A stretch of DNA of 64,000 nt. Source: Metridium senile. Taxonomy: Eukaryota; Cnidaria; Anthozoa; Actiniaria; Metridiidae. Both the position numbers and the translations under genes were made by a program. Location: positions 8,510,547 to 8,574,546 of the forward strand of contig OX459105.1 in NCBI GenBank assembly GCA_949775045.1, in the 5' to 3' direction. Positions 1 through 13,077 of the stretch are shown piece after piece; position 1 is the stretch's first letter; every line of letters begins with the position of its first letter. The notes beneath the pieces are model-generated. The model saw only the letters and a list, made by a program, of their open reading frames with translations. It did not search any database and was not told the DNA's origin.

Positions 1-639
1 ACATTTTTATCGTATTGGATTTAATAAAAAGTAGTCATGGCAAATCTTCAAAACAAAACAAAAAATTATTTTCAAGTGGAATTAAAAGCCTCAAGAATAA
101 GTTCTACCAACACAATATCGATTTGAAAAGACAAGGATTTTAAAACAAGGTATTTTATTATAAAAAAACTTTGTGTAAAACATCATTTTCGACTTTGAAG
201 TAAAAACTACTAAAAAAAGCTCGTTTAGTAAGCATAAAATAGTCAATATTGCTAAATAAACAGAAGTTATTCAACCAATTTAAATTGTGTTTGTATTTCA
301 ATTTATCTTTGATGTTTTCTGTTTATGAGGTTTAAAAAGTACATAAATAAACACCTTTCAATCGACCAAAGTACAATTTACACATGCACAAACATCGTTT
401 CATGTACGGTTTTTATCTCAAAAAGTAAATAAAATGGAGATAAACCTTTTCTCTTTTCTTTCTATAATAAAACAGAGAACGGATTTTTCCTTTTTGAGGC
501 TTAATTATTGCAAGTTTTGAGTTTTTTTTTTTTTTCACGCTCGGTATATCAAATTAAGACTTAAGCAGTTTTTTTTTCTCTCAAAAACTTGAAACAAATA
601 ATAATCTTGAACTTACTTTATCGGTGATTATTTTCCTGA

Positions 640-1310
640 GGTTTTCTTCTCTTCAATGACATTGATCATATTTTGACGAATAAATGTATGTACTTGAATT
701 TTGATGGTTTAAACATTGTTCATAGTTCAACTGCCAAGCTTGAAAATCCTTCAATAAACTGTGCCGAGGGAAGATTTGAAGACAGTTTTCATAACAAACA
801 AGGTCGCTTCTTTATCAATTTTTTTTTGAATTGCTGTAGTCTTTTAATATTCTTCCACGAAGGTATCTACAAATAGGTTTTCTTGATCTTTTGGAATCAG
901 TCTTTTCTGCTTTTCTTTAGTATAATTTCTTCGTTTTTGTGTCCTTCGAGTTTATGTTCTTCTTCGGTCAAAACTCTCTTTGTTCTTCGAAGTTCATCTT
1001 TCTCCGTTGTTATTTTGTATTAATGTAAGCTCTGTTATTTTGTTGTTGTTTGTTTGACTTTTTTGTTGATAAATTAAAAGAACAACTTTGCTTTGTTGAT
1101 CTAGCGCTATTTGGCGCGCGCGTCACTTTCGTTCCCGCCGAAATATAACAACCAATCAGCATCGCGATGGGCGCGGACGTCGGACGACGGACGTACGCTT
1201 GGGATTCCTGTGTGAAAACCATCGAAAATCGACTCGATGCATTACCATTTTTTCTTAAGTATGGTGCTCCGCTCGCGCGGGCCTTCGGCCCGCGCGGGAG
1301 CTCCGCTATA
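640..1310. repeat. Dispersed ~600-bp repeat, copy A
   Basis: Matches 47310-47910 in inverted orientation by eye, including the GC-rich part around 1090-1230 and the AT-rich part around 690-1010. The two copies differ by many small indels. It lies upstream of the linker exon of lectin copy 1, where a PAN exon would be expected. Class unknown. Confidence 0.55.
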
Positions 1311-1509
1311 AAATTTGCATGGAATGTTTTCGAGGACAGTCTTAAGCAGTTTCATTTTGTCTGTGCAATCCATACATGCGTTGGTCGGAACTCGAACGCA
1401 GTCCCCGGTTCGTTAACGATATGGCACCGAATAAAAAAAGGTTATCGAACCAATCAGATTTTATATTATCAGCTCCATATTTACAATGGATTTTTATTGC
1501 TTTTACTAG

Positions 1510-1546
1510 GTCTCAAACTATTGGCCTAATGCGTGCTTTCAGAAAG
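1510..1546 (+). CDS. 37-nt linker exon, lectin copy 1
   Basis: Reads VSNYWPNACFQK plus one base, between a tactag acceptor and a gtaagt donor. The equivalent 37-nt exons in copies 2 and 3 differ at only a few residues (VSNHWANACFQK and VSNHWPAACFQK). It supplies the first cysteine of the long-form lectin domain. Confidence 0.7.
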
Positions 1547-4500
1547 GTAAGTTTATGCATTGTGTGTTTTTCCATCATTATATAGAAAAGCAGAGTCCTG
1601 CAAAGGGAAATTTATATTTTTATGATGTGTCGATCTGTATTTCACATATATACACCGAACAAATGCATTTCAACCATCGGTGAAGCATGGTCTTTGCTGT
1701 GGATTCATTAAGGCAGTGTCTGATCTTAAAGTACTGTTTACTAGCTCCAAAAACGTAACCTATATTCCGTGTTTCTATGTGCAAAAATGGACATTCTGCT
1801 ATTTGTTTTACAGAACAAATCAAGTTTGTTACAGAACAAGTGTATAAAAGCACAATTCATTAGTAAAAAACATGCACTTAATTGTTATTGATTTATGGAT
1901 TTTTTTTGCCATATAATAAATTACAAGTTTGAAATTAAATATTACAGAAAAAGTGATGGCGAGAAGATTTAAAGAAGCCATAGGCTTTTCGAGTTAAATC
2001 TCCTCAACATTAATAAATATTCGATTTATTTGAAGGGTATTTAAATATTATGGTCTTTTTTATGACATATGGATAGGAAAAAATAATAATTGATTTGCTA
2101 CACATGTTACGTTATATATTGCAAAAGCTTATGATAAAGAGCTAATAGCTTTGAATGATAGATGTCTTTGATTTTTCTTTGAATGAGGAAAAAGTTAGAG
2201 CGCATGTAATATCTCTGTCAAGGGAATTATACAACTTAGGTCCCTAGCCTGGACAGATATTGAAGACTTTCTAATGTTAGTACGGAAGGGAGGCAGTGAA
2301 AATAAACCAGCATTTCTAGTATTATAACCATGAATTTGATTGTGTTTTAAGAATAAGTTAGTAAATCTACTTGGAAGTAATAATTTTGAATACAAATACA
2401 TAAATTGTCCTAATTGAATTGATCGAATATCGAGGAATTTAATTATTTTTAAAGATTTGAAAATAGGACCAGTGTGGTCATCATATTTAGATTTGTTTAT
2501 AATTCTGATCACACGTTTTTGTAAAATGACGATGCGATAGAGATTTGTTTCATACGTAGAGGCCCAGACCAGGTTACAATAAATTAGATAAGGATAAATC
2601 AAAGAATAATATAGAGTCAGTAAAGCGTTTTTTGGCAAATAAAATTATATATATATGTATAAAATTATATATATATTTATGTATAAGTTATTACAATTAA
2701 TACAATGTTCACACATTTTCGGCTATTTATTATTTCGTTTTGAAACATATTTCAGTGAAATAAATATTATATTTTTAAAAGGTTGTCATTAAGAAATGTG
2801 TAAGATAAAAATTCGTTTTGTGCAGGGAATTAAATTAACATATTGACTTTGAAGTCATGGTAGACGACAAATCACCAAACTGAAGGATAATTAATTAATG
2901 CTTATTTATTTTATCATTAGGTGGTTGGTATAGAAACCTGACCTTCGCATATAAGTTTGTAGATGAGTCATTGACCAATCAACAAGCTCGTCAGCGGTGT
3001 AAAGAGTTGTCTGCGGGAGCAGATCTGATATCCATTCGAGACAAAGAAGAGGAACAAGTCATCTTTGACTACCTTAAAGGTTATTATTTTTAAAGATTGT
3101 TCATAAGGCATACTTTTTTTACATACAAGAGTAGACTATTGCATGGTGTCGCAAAACAGAGAGTAAAGTGTCAATAATGGATGATTCCGATATCTACAAC
3201 AATACGTTATCGTTTGTTTCCAAGAGAAAACAATACTCTCCAAAGAATTTATGTACAATATAATACATTAATGAAGCAACAAACGAGCAATTTCCGTGTC
3301 CAATAAACCACGGAAATTGCTCATTTATTGCTTTTATAATATAGAAAGTGTTTTTAAAACGAAATAAAAACAAATTAAAAAAATCATTTTGGCTGATGAA
3401 CAACTCAATTCTACTGATAATTTTCAATTCAATCACATAACCAAATTGTACAAAGCTTTCACAACTTTCAAAACTATAGACTACTTTTAACTCCATAATC
3501 AGTAATTTAAAAAAACGTGTTGCAGGATTCCTGTGGAGCGCGTCGGAAATAGATCGGTGAGGAAGGAGAGGAAAAGAATACCCTGGGTACCAGGGGTTAT
3601 TTTCTCCTTGCTTTATCGTTTGCTTTAGCGTTTGTAAATTTGACGGTTTGTTATTCAACGAGACTAACTCCTGGCCCAAAGAGCTTAGATTCTCACTTCC
3701 ATGCTGTTTTGATTGACACCGCCAATTATAGCCGTATTTGGAAACTTGGCAAACTTGTTGACATCTTGCTGTCAGCTTTCATCCAATCAAAGATCTTCAT
3801 AGACTTAAACCAATCAGAAGTCGGGGTCACGTAGCGACCCTCCGCTTCTTATTGGCTCGGCGAATTCAAAAGAATAGGCTCGTTTGGCTAGAGGGTTTTT
3901 CTTGAAAATAACGAACACAGACGTACAAATGATAAATACGAATACTATAGATCAAGAAACCCTCTAGTTTCTGGGGAGGAAAAGAAGGGACTACAGACAA
4001 CACTGTAAGAAATGAATTACCTGTTGCTCTCACAACGGAAAATTCCGATTGGCTAAAAACGATCGATCTGTCAGCGGCTGTAAGAAGTACTAGTCGAGAA
4101 GTACAGCCTGAGAAGTACAAGTTAAGAAGTACAAGTTGTGAAGTACAAGGCTGAGAAGTAAAGTCGAGAAGTATTATAGCTGGAAAGTGCAAGCTGAGAA
4201 GTATTAGCTGGTACAAGTCGAGAAATACAATTACAAATACCAGTAAGGAAAAACTTATTAACAAGTTAGAACACAAATAGAACCTAACTTTTAGAATAAA
4301 CAATTAGAATACAATTAGTTTAAAATTAGTTTTATCTATTTCAAAGAATAAGAATAAGAAAAATAAGAATAAGAAAAATTAACGTAATAAGAATTAGAAT
4401 AATTAATTTTCACTTTATATTTTCGTGTTATTATTTAACATTAGTAATCAATATTTATTTGTTAAATGCTCGTAATTTGTTTTTTTTTGGGGGGAAGGCC

Positions 4501-6147
4501 TGGTGTTTTGTATTTTTAGTGGCTTATCGACTGCCCAATCGGTCATAGACAGTACTTTAAATATTTTTGAGTTTAATTATTTTAATTATTTATCCATAGT
4601 TTTCATTATCTTCGGAGCTCTGAATTTAAATGTCCTTTGACCAGTAGTTGTTCTATAGGAAGAAGTTTCTAACAGAACACAGTTTCTTGTGCAGCTATTA
4701 TGGATGTTAGATCGCTCGCACAGTTTATTGCTTAGGTAGGCAGAAGCACAATTGTTAAGGCATTCAGGTAGATACAGAAAGGTAATGGGGATAAAATTGC
4801 ACCTTGTGGTACTACATGTGTGATTGGAAAATAGTCAGATAAAGTTAACGTTGGACCAATACGCACAGATTGAATGCGACCAGTTAGATAGCTGTCGAAC
4901 CATCTCACTGTGGAAGAAGAGGATCCAATATCTTTGAAAAACACACGAGTGCAAATTGTCTCAAATTGAACGAGAAACCATATGATTACTTATTAATGAT
5001 ATACATGAACAATTCAAGCACTTTTTGAATATTTTTGTGTAAGTTTTCGGTTCGCTAAAAATGACGTTAAGATGTCGTAAGCAAGCGCGCGCTCAAGAGG
5101 AATATTCAAAACTTTCCACTTAAAACTTGGTCTGTTTTTTTGTATTTTTCTTACAAATTTTCGACAATTTTAGAAAGAATTGCCACTTAAAGAATTTTTT
5201 AAATTACTGCCAAGTATATCGTGACTAAAATGTTTATAATAAGGATTAGTATAAATACAAAGATGATTATACAAAATCGCGCGCTCTGATTGGTTTGCTA
5301 TCTCGGATTATCAGTCGATAATCACCTTTTCGGACAAAATGGCTGCAAGTAGTTGTTTTGTCACTGTTAGCAAAGATGAAATTGAAAACTTTAAAGAAAA
5401 TGCTGTCCCAAAATCGACAAAAGAAGCTACTAAGTTTGGTGTCAAGCTATTTAAAGGTATCATAGTAAATTTTCACGTTTTTTTTTTTTTTTTGTTTCGT
5501 AACGGTCGCGCTTTTAAAAAATACAATATTCCCACTTTCAATGCTGTTTCATTCTTTCTTTTTTGAAATATTCATCTTAGTATTTATACTAAAACGATTA
5601 TTCACCTCAGGCGAAGTGATTATCGGTGAATATTTACCTTGCAGCTCGAAGACTCATCGCTCGGTAAATATTCACCGATAATCACTTCGCCTTCGGCGAA
5701 TAATTGTTAAGTAAAGCCTATCAAAATCAAATGTGTATTGAGCAATACTTGCATTGTACTTCCTCTTTTTGCACTTAATTACCTCTTTTTTTCAGCCAAT
5801 CAGACTAGAATTGAGTTTTTTATTCATGTATATTATTTTAATTTACAAGCCTTAAAATGTCTTACTTCTTTGTCTGAATGTGTTCGATTTGACTCATAGT
5901 ATATTTATTCTTCTCAGATTATGTGCCGGTGATTGTATGGTTGGGTCTCAATGATATTGCTAAAGAAGGGAGCTTTGTGTGGTTTGATGGCACCAAATCA
6001 AGTTACAGAAATTGGGGCCCGGGAGAGCCAAATAACAGTGGCGGTAATGAAGACTGCACTATAAAGAGAAGTAGTGATGGGACGTCGTGGATCGATGTTA
6101 ACTGTTTGAACAAGAAGAAAAGTGTTTGTAAAATATTATGTCCGTAG
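1510..6147 (+). CDS. PAN/C-type lectin gene copy 1, 5' incomplete
   Basis: Visible exons are 1510-1546 (linker), 2921-3079 and 5918-6147 (the two halves of a C-type lectin domain). All have AG acceptors and GT donors in the same phases as the two complete copies downstream, and the joined frame is open to TAG at 6145-6147. C-type lectin domains bind glycans or proteins outside the cell. This copy has the EPN tripeptide (mannose-type ligand motif in the family) and WID where many lectins have WND; the conserved cysteines are present. The signal-peptide/PAN exon found 450-680 bp upstream of the linker exon in the other copies is not seen between 1 and 1509. It may lie before the window, displaced by the repeat at 640-1310, or be lost. 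Introns carry LINE and Crypton-like debris. I cannot tell whether the gene is still expressed. Confidence 0.7.
2195..2638 (-). pseudogene. LINE reverse-transcriptase C-terminal relic
   Basis: 147 residues beginning PKNALLTLYYSLIYPYLIYC and including VILQKRVIRIIN, which match the thumb/connector part that follows the polymerase core in jockey/CR1/RTE-type LINEs. No catalytic FADD box and no endonuclease are present, so this is a 5'-truncated, dead copy inside an intron of lectin copy 1. Confidence 0.75.
2921..3079 (+). CDS. C-type lectin domain exon A, lectin copy 1
   Basis: A 159-nt exon, phase 1 in and phase 1 out, beginning GWYRNLTFAYKFVDES and carrying the A-x-x-R-C segment typical of the second helix of C-type lectin folds. 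It is nearly identical to 35080-35238 and 54279-54437. The next-to-last codons encode FDYLK where copies 2 and 3 have DDYLK and NDYLK. Confidence 0.8.
4076..4235. repeat. Degenerate GAGAAGTACAAGT minisatellite
   Basis: About nine imperfect units of roughly 14-18 bases with the core gagaagtacaag, each separated by variable bases. Confidence 0.55.
4732..4944 (-). pseudogene. LINE reverse-transcriptase mid-domain relic
   Basis: Reads WFDSYLTGRIQSVRIG and then VPQGAILSPLPFCIYLNAL, the finger/palm segment V-P-Q-G-(S/A)-x-L-S/G-P of non-LTR reverse transcriptases. The FADD box that should follow is missing. It lies in the same intron as the relic at 2195-2638 is to its left, but is from a different part of the protein and probably a different insertion. 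Confidence 0.7.
5339..5456 (+). pseudogene. First-exon relic of a Crypton/DUF3504-like protein
   Basis: ATG at 5339 opens MAASSCFVTVSKDEIENFK and continues ENAVPKSTKEATKFGVKLFK, then a GT donor. The S-x-x-E-I-x-x-F-K...N/S-T-K-x-A-T-K pattern is what I recall for the N-terminus of DUF3504 (Crypton-derived tyrosine recombinase) proteins common in cnidarian genomes; this is from memory. No later exons were found, so it is a fragment in the last intron of lectin copy 1. Confidence 0.45.
5592..5707. mobile_element. Palindromic miniature element (TTCACCTCAGGCGAAGTGATT family)
   Basis: Inverted arms around 5600-5638 and 5668-5703 share TGATTATCGGTGAATATTTACC. A related hairpin lies at 43334-43402. 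Both sit a few hundred bases after a Crypton-like N-terminal relic, so they may belong to that element. Confidence 0.55.
5918..6147 (+). CDS. C-type lectin domain exon B, lectin copy 1
   Basis: The terminal exon starts after ttctcag and encodes DYVPVIVWLGLNDIAKEG, then FVWFDGTKSSYRNW, EPN, WID and the two closing cysteines (VNC and SVCK) before TAG. The WLGLNDI and W-x-D-G strands are diagnostic of the fold. Copy 1 has an NNSGGNED insertion after EPN that copy 2 lacks. Confidence 0.82.
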
Positions 6148-6380
6148 ATTTACCTTGAGTTCAAGCCTGAGAAGCAGAGTTAAAAACATGTATTTAATTT
6201 ATTGAACACTTTTAATTAATGACATCTTATGAGATTTAAGCTAGATACTTTTTGACAGAAGTCATATCAAATGCACATGCAAAAGTGAATAGAGCATTTA
6301 GAATTAATATTGTGATTAAAAGGACACTTTGTACTTGTACGGTGCCATGATGTTTTCTTTGTGTGAATTTTTGCCATTAA

Positions 6381-9018
6381 GAGACTGTCTCTGTAAGAAC
6401 CTCATGACCCCCGGAGATTGAGAAATAGAATTCTTTCAAACTTTGTGTGTAGAATGCCTTTCATATGGGTACTTTGAAAAACGGGTTCATAATGAGTCTC
6501 GTTAAATTTTCGCTTAGTTTCAGGGGGGTCAAGTTGAAGGCCAAAATTAGGCTTTTGGCCACTTCTCGTTATTGAAATTTGACTGATGTTTGAACCTCTG
6601 TATCTCTATGGACATTTCGTTTAAAACTTATTCCTTTCAGATATTAATAGATGTATATCTCACCAATAATGAGGCACTCTCAAAATTTTGAAAACATTTA
6701 TTTAATTAGAAAAAAAATAACTTTACGACACGCAAAAAATGAGGTTTCGCAGTTAGCTAAAATATGATCAAATATAAAAAATCACAACTCAAAAGTAGAT
6801 CATCGCATGGCTATCAAATTATTATGATAGGAAGATGAAAGATTGGTCTTTCATGAAATACAAAAACATTTTGCGGCCAGCAGGTTTTTGGCATACTATA
6901 GGTCGACGAAAATTTCATATTTTCGAGTTTTGACATATTAAGTCAAAATACGAATGTCGACATTTCGGTATAAATTTTGCATGAAATGGTCATTATTTCA
7001 TAGTTTAACTTGACTCTGGACAATCTAAGACTTTATTTTCACTTTAAATGCTATCTAGCATGTTTTTGAGAAGAGTTTAGCAATCTCACACGCATGCTGT
7101 TAAAGATCGATTTGTCACTCGATGATCAGTAAAAATACAACAATCCGTTCGCTCACTATACATCATGATAGACTAATTTTAGCAAGTAAAAACATCATTT
7201 TATGGGTAAGTTATTCTAGATGCATTCATTTGAATGATGTTATGTTTTTCCGAACAAAATAAACTAAAGAAAACTGACCTTTGTGTTGACTCACTGAACT
7301 GTCAGCCGTCAGCAAAAAGTGCATCGTTTCGTCAATATTCTTTGGTTTCAGTCTATAGTTTTTCTCCTATTATAGGCTTTGAACAGTGTTTTATGGTAAA
7401 AGGTCACTTTTGTAAATGTATTTAGGACCAGCTCAATAAAAAGCAACATTATTTACTCCACGAATGTCTCGTACAGTATATATTCTAACACCAAAAACCG
7501 CTGACCAGCAAAACAAATTGAGCTGTCAAACACACGTGCAAAATGTCGGCTTTGAACGCTGTTAGTTTTCATGCCGACGAGAATTGTGGAAATCATCTTT
7601 TGGGCTTAACCTACTAATATGTACAGATGACATAAAAAGCCATCTGCTAACCTTCCATCTTTCATGGGAAGAGTTATTCGGAATATCAGCTGACAGGACA
7701 GGAAAGTTTAATGTATCGGAGGATGTTTCAAGTTGGTGGGTTTTTCCTCGACATAGACACATACAGTCTTGGCGAGTTGTGGAAACCTAGCAAAAGGCCT
7801 TGCAATTTGCTGAACCACAGTGGTAGTTTTTTTTCTGTTCTAAGGTTGGGATTTCAGCGTCAACGAAATTTCGCCCGGAATCATTGTTTAGCTGGTCAGC
7901 GGCTTTTGATGTTAAAATATAACTGACCGAGACATTCTTCGAGCAAATATTGTTGCTTTTTATTGAACTTATCCTACGTGAATGAGCAAGAATGACTTTC
8001 TACCATAAAATACTGTTCAAAGCCTATAATAGGAGAAAAACTATAGACTGAAACCAAAGAATATTGACGAAATCATGCACGTTTTGCTGACGGCTATCAG
8101 TTCAGTGAGTCAACACAAAGGTCAGTTTTCTTTATTTTATTTTGTTCGGAAAAACATAACATCATCCAATTGAATGCATCTAGAGTAACTTACCCATAAA
8201 ATGATGGTTTTACTTGCTAAAATTAGTCTATCATGATGTATAGTGAGCGAACGGATTGTTGTATTTTTACTGATCATCGAGTGACAATTCGATCTTTAAC
8301 AGCATGCGTGTGAGATTGCTAACCTCTTCTCAAAAACATGCTAGATAGCATTTAAAGTGAAAATAAAGTCTTAGACTGTCCAGAGTCAAGTTAAACTATG
8401 AAATAATGACCATTTCATGCAAAATTTATACCGAAATGTCGGCATTCGTATTTTGACTTAATATGTCAAAACTCGAAAATATGAAATTTTCGTCGACCTA
8501 TAGTATGCCAAAAACCTGCTGGCCGCAAAATGTTTTTGTATTTCATGAAAGACCAATCTTTCATCTTTCTACCATAATAATTTTATAGCCGTGCAAAGAT
8601 CTACTTTTGAGTTGTGATTTTTTATATTTGATCATATTTTAGCTAACTGCGAAGCCTCATTTTTTGCGTGTCGTAAAGTTATTTTTTTTCTAATTAAATA
8701 AATGTTTTTAAAATTTTGAGAGTGCCCCATTATTGGCGAGATATACATCTATTAATATCTGAAAGGAATAAGTTTTAAACAAAATGTTCATAGAGATACA
8801 GAGGTTCAAACATCAGTCAAATTTCAATAACAAGAAGTGGCCAAAAGCCTAATTTTGGCCTTCAGCTTGACCCCCCTGAAACTAAGCGAAAATTTAACGA
8901 GACTCATTATGAACCCGTTTTTTAAAGTAACCATATGAAAGGCATTCTACACACAAAGTTTGAAAGAATTCTATTTTTCAATCTCCGGGGGTCATGAGGT
9001 TCTTACAGAGACAGTCTC
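6381..9018. mobile_element. 2.6-kb TTAA-flanked fold-back transposon
   Basis: The element begins GAGACTGTCTCTGTAAGAAC at 6381 and ends with its reverse complement at 9018, with TTAA on both sides (6377-6380 and 9019-9022). The left arm (6381 to about 7410) pairs along nearly its whole length with the right arm (about 7990-9018), leaving a ~580-bp loop. No transposase-length ORF exists. TTAA target duplications are used by piggyBac and Kolobok elements; the GAG terminus does not look like the usual piggyBac CCC, so Kolobok-like is the better guess. The termini resemble those of 25281-28619. Confidence 0.8.
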
Positions 9019-9022
9019 TTAA

Positions 9023-9549
9023 GTTTGTTTTCAAAATTATGGTGCAATATTACGCAATATTAGCTCAAACTCCATTTAAGAGTGGAGATCAGAATTGTTG
9101 ATTCGGATTCTATTTTGCTCTAAATGGCGAGTAGCGCCTACATGATTTTGTATGTATATACAGATATAGACCAAAGCGGAAACTTAGTAGCTGCGCCTTT
9201 TTTCGCACGTAAATGAGGCTAATTATGCAAACAGAGGAAAAACATTCCGTCGCTAAGGACAAAACTACAACTTCATTGACTGCATTTTATAGTCGTTTTT
9301 CCACCTTTTTCTTTTGTAAAATACTAGAATTTTCAACTAAATTACCGCTTTCTACGTTATATTTTACAGTAGTTAGCCTTTTTTCCATTTTTAGTATCAT
9401 CTTATTTTGTTTTTGTCATGACCTTTACACTGCTCCACTTCTCGCCCTTTGGCGATGAAATTATGGAGGACAAAAGCGATTCATGATCAAAGTCAGGGAA
9501 ATTGATCTTTTTAACTAATTAAAACAAAGTTAGCCTTTTTTTTAGCCAT
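9023..9549. other. Intergenic, no gene recognised
   Basis: An 81-codon ORF at 9213-9458 is hydrophobic and not recognised. Confidence 0.3.
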
Positions 9550-10240
9550 GCATACAGTATGTTGCCCAGTTTCGTGACAGTACCAGTATCGTGACACAAA
9601 CAAATAAACTGATCTCGTTTTTAGCGACGGCTGTTTGATATTTCAAAAAAAACAAGGACTACAGAGAAAACATTGAACATTTAGCTTCAGTATGCATGTT
9701 TTGACGGGTTTTACACGCACGGATTCTTCGAAAAGAAGCAATTGTTGACAGAGTAGGGGAGGTTTCCTGGCTAAAATGTATGACTTTTACTGCGCAGTAA
9801 ACTGACATGGGCTCGAAAAAGAGGGATTTACATCGTATATTATTAAACAACAAAGACAATATTTATACTGACGATAGCTAGAGAGTGTATATTTGCAAAA
9901 ATATTAGACGCATGATATTTAGTTCGTTTTAAGATTAGGTGCCCAGTTTCGTAACACGCAAATACCAGTGATTACAAAAAGCCCGAATACACTGACAAGT
10001 ATTGGCTTTAAACGAAATCATGTCTGGAAATTGTTTGAAAACACACATGTTATGATTCTGTTCGTTTAGTGAATCAAGTTTTGCTTTTGCTATGGAACAC
10101 TACGGCAGATAAAGTCGCCTTTGCAGATCATTTCTATGCAAATTAAGTTGATAAGTAGCAGGACTTTGAAACATTTCAAATATTTTCATATTCCAAAATT
10201 CTCAAAAAATAAAATGAGGAACAATCCAAATGTTAGTGGA
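9550..10240. repeat. CCCAGTTTCGTGACAC repeat, copy A
   Basis: The part 9850-10240 matches 38722-39158 in inverted orientation with small differences. The motif TGCCCAGTTTCGTGACA occurs at about 9562 and again, slightly changed, at 9943. No coding capacity was seen. Confidence 0.6.
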
Positions 10241-11641
10241 AAATATAGTCAATCACCAAGTCCATTCCTGGATCGCTTTTACCCAGCTGGAAATTCTTAT
10301 AACAAAGGACCCTGTACTACACACAAGTCCATACTCTAACACTTGTGGGACTCATTAAGAGTCAATGTCTGTAATGGTCGAGAATCGCCGGACAGCAGTG
10401 AAAAAATGAAATTGCTCATATTATGCCTAAATAACCTTTGTGGTAAGACATTTTCAGAAATCCAACTCTTAGTCCTGGGCGCCTTTTATTTTTCGAGAAA
10501 TCGCTAAAAGTTGATTTTGGGGTCCTGACGGGCTTGGGCACCCTGTGTTGAAAAGGAAAATGTAAGGTTTTCTCGGCGCTCGTACGGCTTTGCGTTTGAT
10601 TTTATCTCAACTATTTTTTTTATTTAGCAAAGATACATTATTCCTTATCAATTTAATGTAAAAATTGTTTTGATAATGCACGTTTTGAATAAATTACGGA
10701 CTTTTCAATTGACACTTTTTTGACGTCTCCAAAACTTCGCTATTTTTGCTTATTTTCAATGTGCCTAAATCGGTCGTGGTACATGCACCAGAACTAACAA
10801 AATACCACTGTGCTATAGCCTAACCCTTCTAGAATAACATATCAAAAAGTTATTGGCGGCACGCTAAACCTCGTTTCCTGAGAGAACCAAATGTGTCGGC
10901 CTTTTTCACTCAAGTAAGCGTTACACAAAGCACAGTGTATATGTCAACAACTTTTACTTTCGCTTTTTTTTTTTTTAGCTAAAATCAACTTAAAACAAGC
11001 ACATTTCTCATGATATGAGTTTAGAATGGTATTTTATAGCTTTTTGACCTGGATTATTGCACAAATCTATCATCGGTTGAGATTATGTGGTCACGCAAAG
11101 ACCATTCACAGCAAACTATATTTAGACTGTCTTGGCCATCGTGACAAAGCATGTGTCTTACGTGACTGTTGTATTTCCAAGCTAGCAAAGTCTCTCTTTT
11201 TGCAATTTCTGATGATAGAATGTGAAATTAAATACATTTCCTTTGATAGAAAAAACATTTTACGGCCCGACAAAAATTGACATATATTAGTTGTATAGTT
11301 CGTTGTGTTCGCACTACAAGACAGTCGGACTACAATTATTGTTGACAATTTTAGATTTATCCGAACACAAATTAAAATGATAAAACGTGGTGAATTTTGT
11401 ATTCAATAAGGCCCGGGCAAACGGCTTCGACATTTGCTTCAACATCCGTTCGATTGTTGAATTGTACCCTATTTCAACATTGTCATTGAAACCGTTTATC
11501 CCCCTACCTTGAACTGGTTCAACATTGTTCAATTGCAACAACCCTTCTACAGCATTTTTAAATCAACTCAACACACTATAAATACAGCAAAAAATTATTA
11601 CTTAAATCATCAGCAGCCTGTTTGAACTTCACTACTAGAAT
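10241..11641. other. Intergenic, no gene recognised
   Basis: Small overlapping ORFs on both strands (11026-11541) have no recognisable domain. Confidence 0.3.
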
Positions 11642-13077
11642 AATACTGTTTAGTTTTAAATGGAGTTATTTTACTTTTATTGTCGACTAGTAGTATTTCT
11701 ATCGAGGCTAACTCTCCCCAAAACCGTCAGCAATGAATAATTTTCAACTCGTTTGTATAATCCTTTATAAGGAAAAACTGATATATATAGTTTTAGCACT
11801 AAATTTATGCTATTTTCAGCCGTTAAATTCAAAGTATTGACGGCATCGGAAAACACTTGTTAACATTTGGTCATCTATAGAACCGTTATACGTTCACGAT
11901 TCAAACTGGTAGAAATAAGGCCTCAGATCGTGGTTTTTCGATCTTTGTCCGAAATATTTGCAGAAAAGTAAAAAAAACGTAGCTACCTCAATCTTTTATT
12001 GACCTTGTGAAATGATTTTGATCTACTTTCCGATCAAAAAGTACACGTCTTTTTGGGAGTTAAAAGCGGACGGTTTGATCACTTTTACAAGAGAGACTAT
12101 GTGCGAGTATATTTTCCGATGGAAACTATCAACTAAATTGAGATGAGAGAGGACCGCGTCAACAAGAAATTGCATTTCGATTCGGTTAATGTGCAGCTCC
12201 ACGTGATGTCAAAGTTTGATAAACAAATTTAAATTGTAGAAAAACACAATGGATACTTTAATAATGAGTTTCTGCAGCCAGGGAACCTTAGTTGAAATTA
12301 TAGCTATATGATTTGCTCAAAAACCAATCACTCACAGAAACTTCTAGCAGCTTAATAATTTTAAATCATGAAATATAATTATAATATGAATTATGTATGA
12401 TTTTTATTACAAAAATATATGGTATAGTAGACTTTTGACTAAAGTGTACTCAAGAGATAAATATTTTGTGAGGTAACAAGGATTTGTATGGAAAATATTT
12501 TATATTTAATACCATTTCTCCTCTATTCTCAACCTTATGAGCTAAAATGTTGTTTTCTTATTAATATCGAGGTGCTCTTTTTATTTGTGATATTAACTTA
12601 GACACAGCTGCTCGATTTAAAAGGGTAGGGTCACGTGACTCGGTAGAGACACGTGACTCGGTAGGGTCACGCGTTGCAAAAGGCCTTTTTAAACATCGGT
12701 TTATATTCTGTAACGAGAAGTGGATATCCAGGAATATTTAATCATCCAATCACCTCACATGTAGAAATGATTTTTAAACGAAACTATCAGCTAAATTGAG
12801 ATAAGAGAGGACAGACATAACAAGAAATTTAATTACGATTAAACTGAAAGAATAAAATTCATGATTCTCCTTAAGATCGGATCTATAAACAGTCCGGGAT
12901 GATACCAGAACTGGAAGAAACGAAAACAATACATAGGTCTACGTCATTCTTTGTCACCGATCAAAAAAAAAACTTCGCTCACGGACATTGGGCAATTCAA
13001 CATGCATGGCGGACAGATGAGGGAAAGGTTTTGTAAACAGTCCTGCGTTCAATTCTGGCCTTAAACTTGTTAAACAT

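Noticed and set aside
6381..9018. Assembly mirror artefact
   Set aside because: The arms carry many scattered differences and are bounded by TTAA on both sides, which fits a real transposon.
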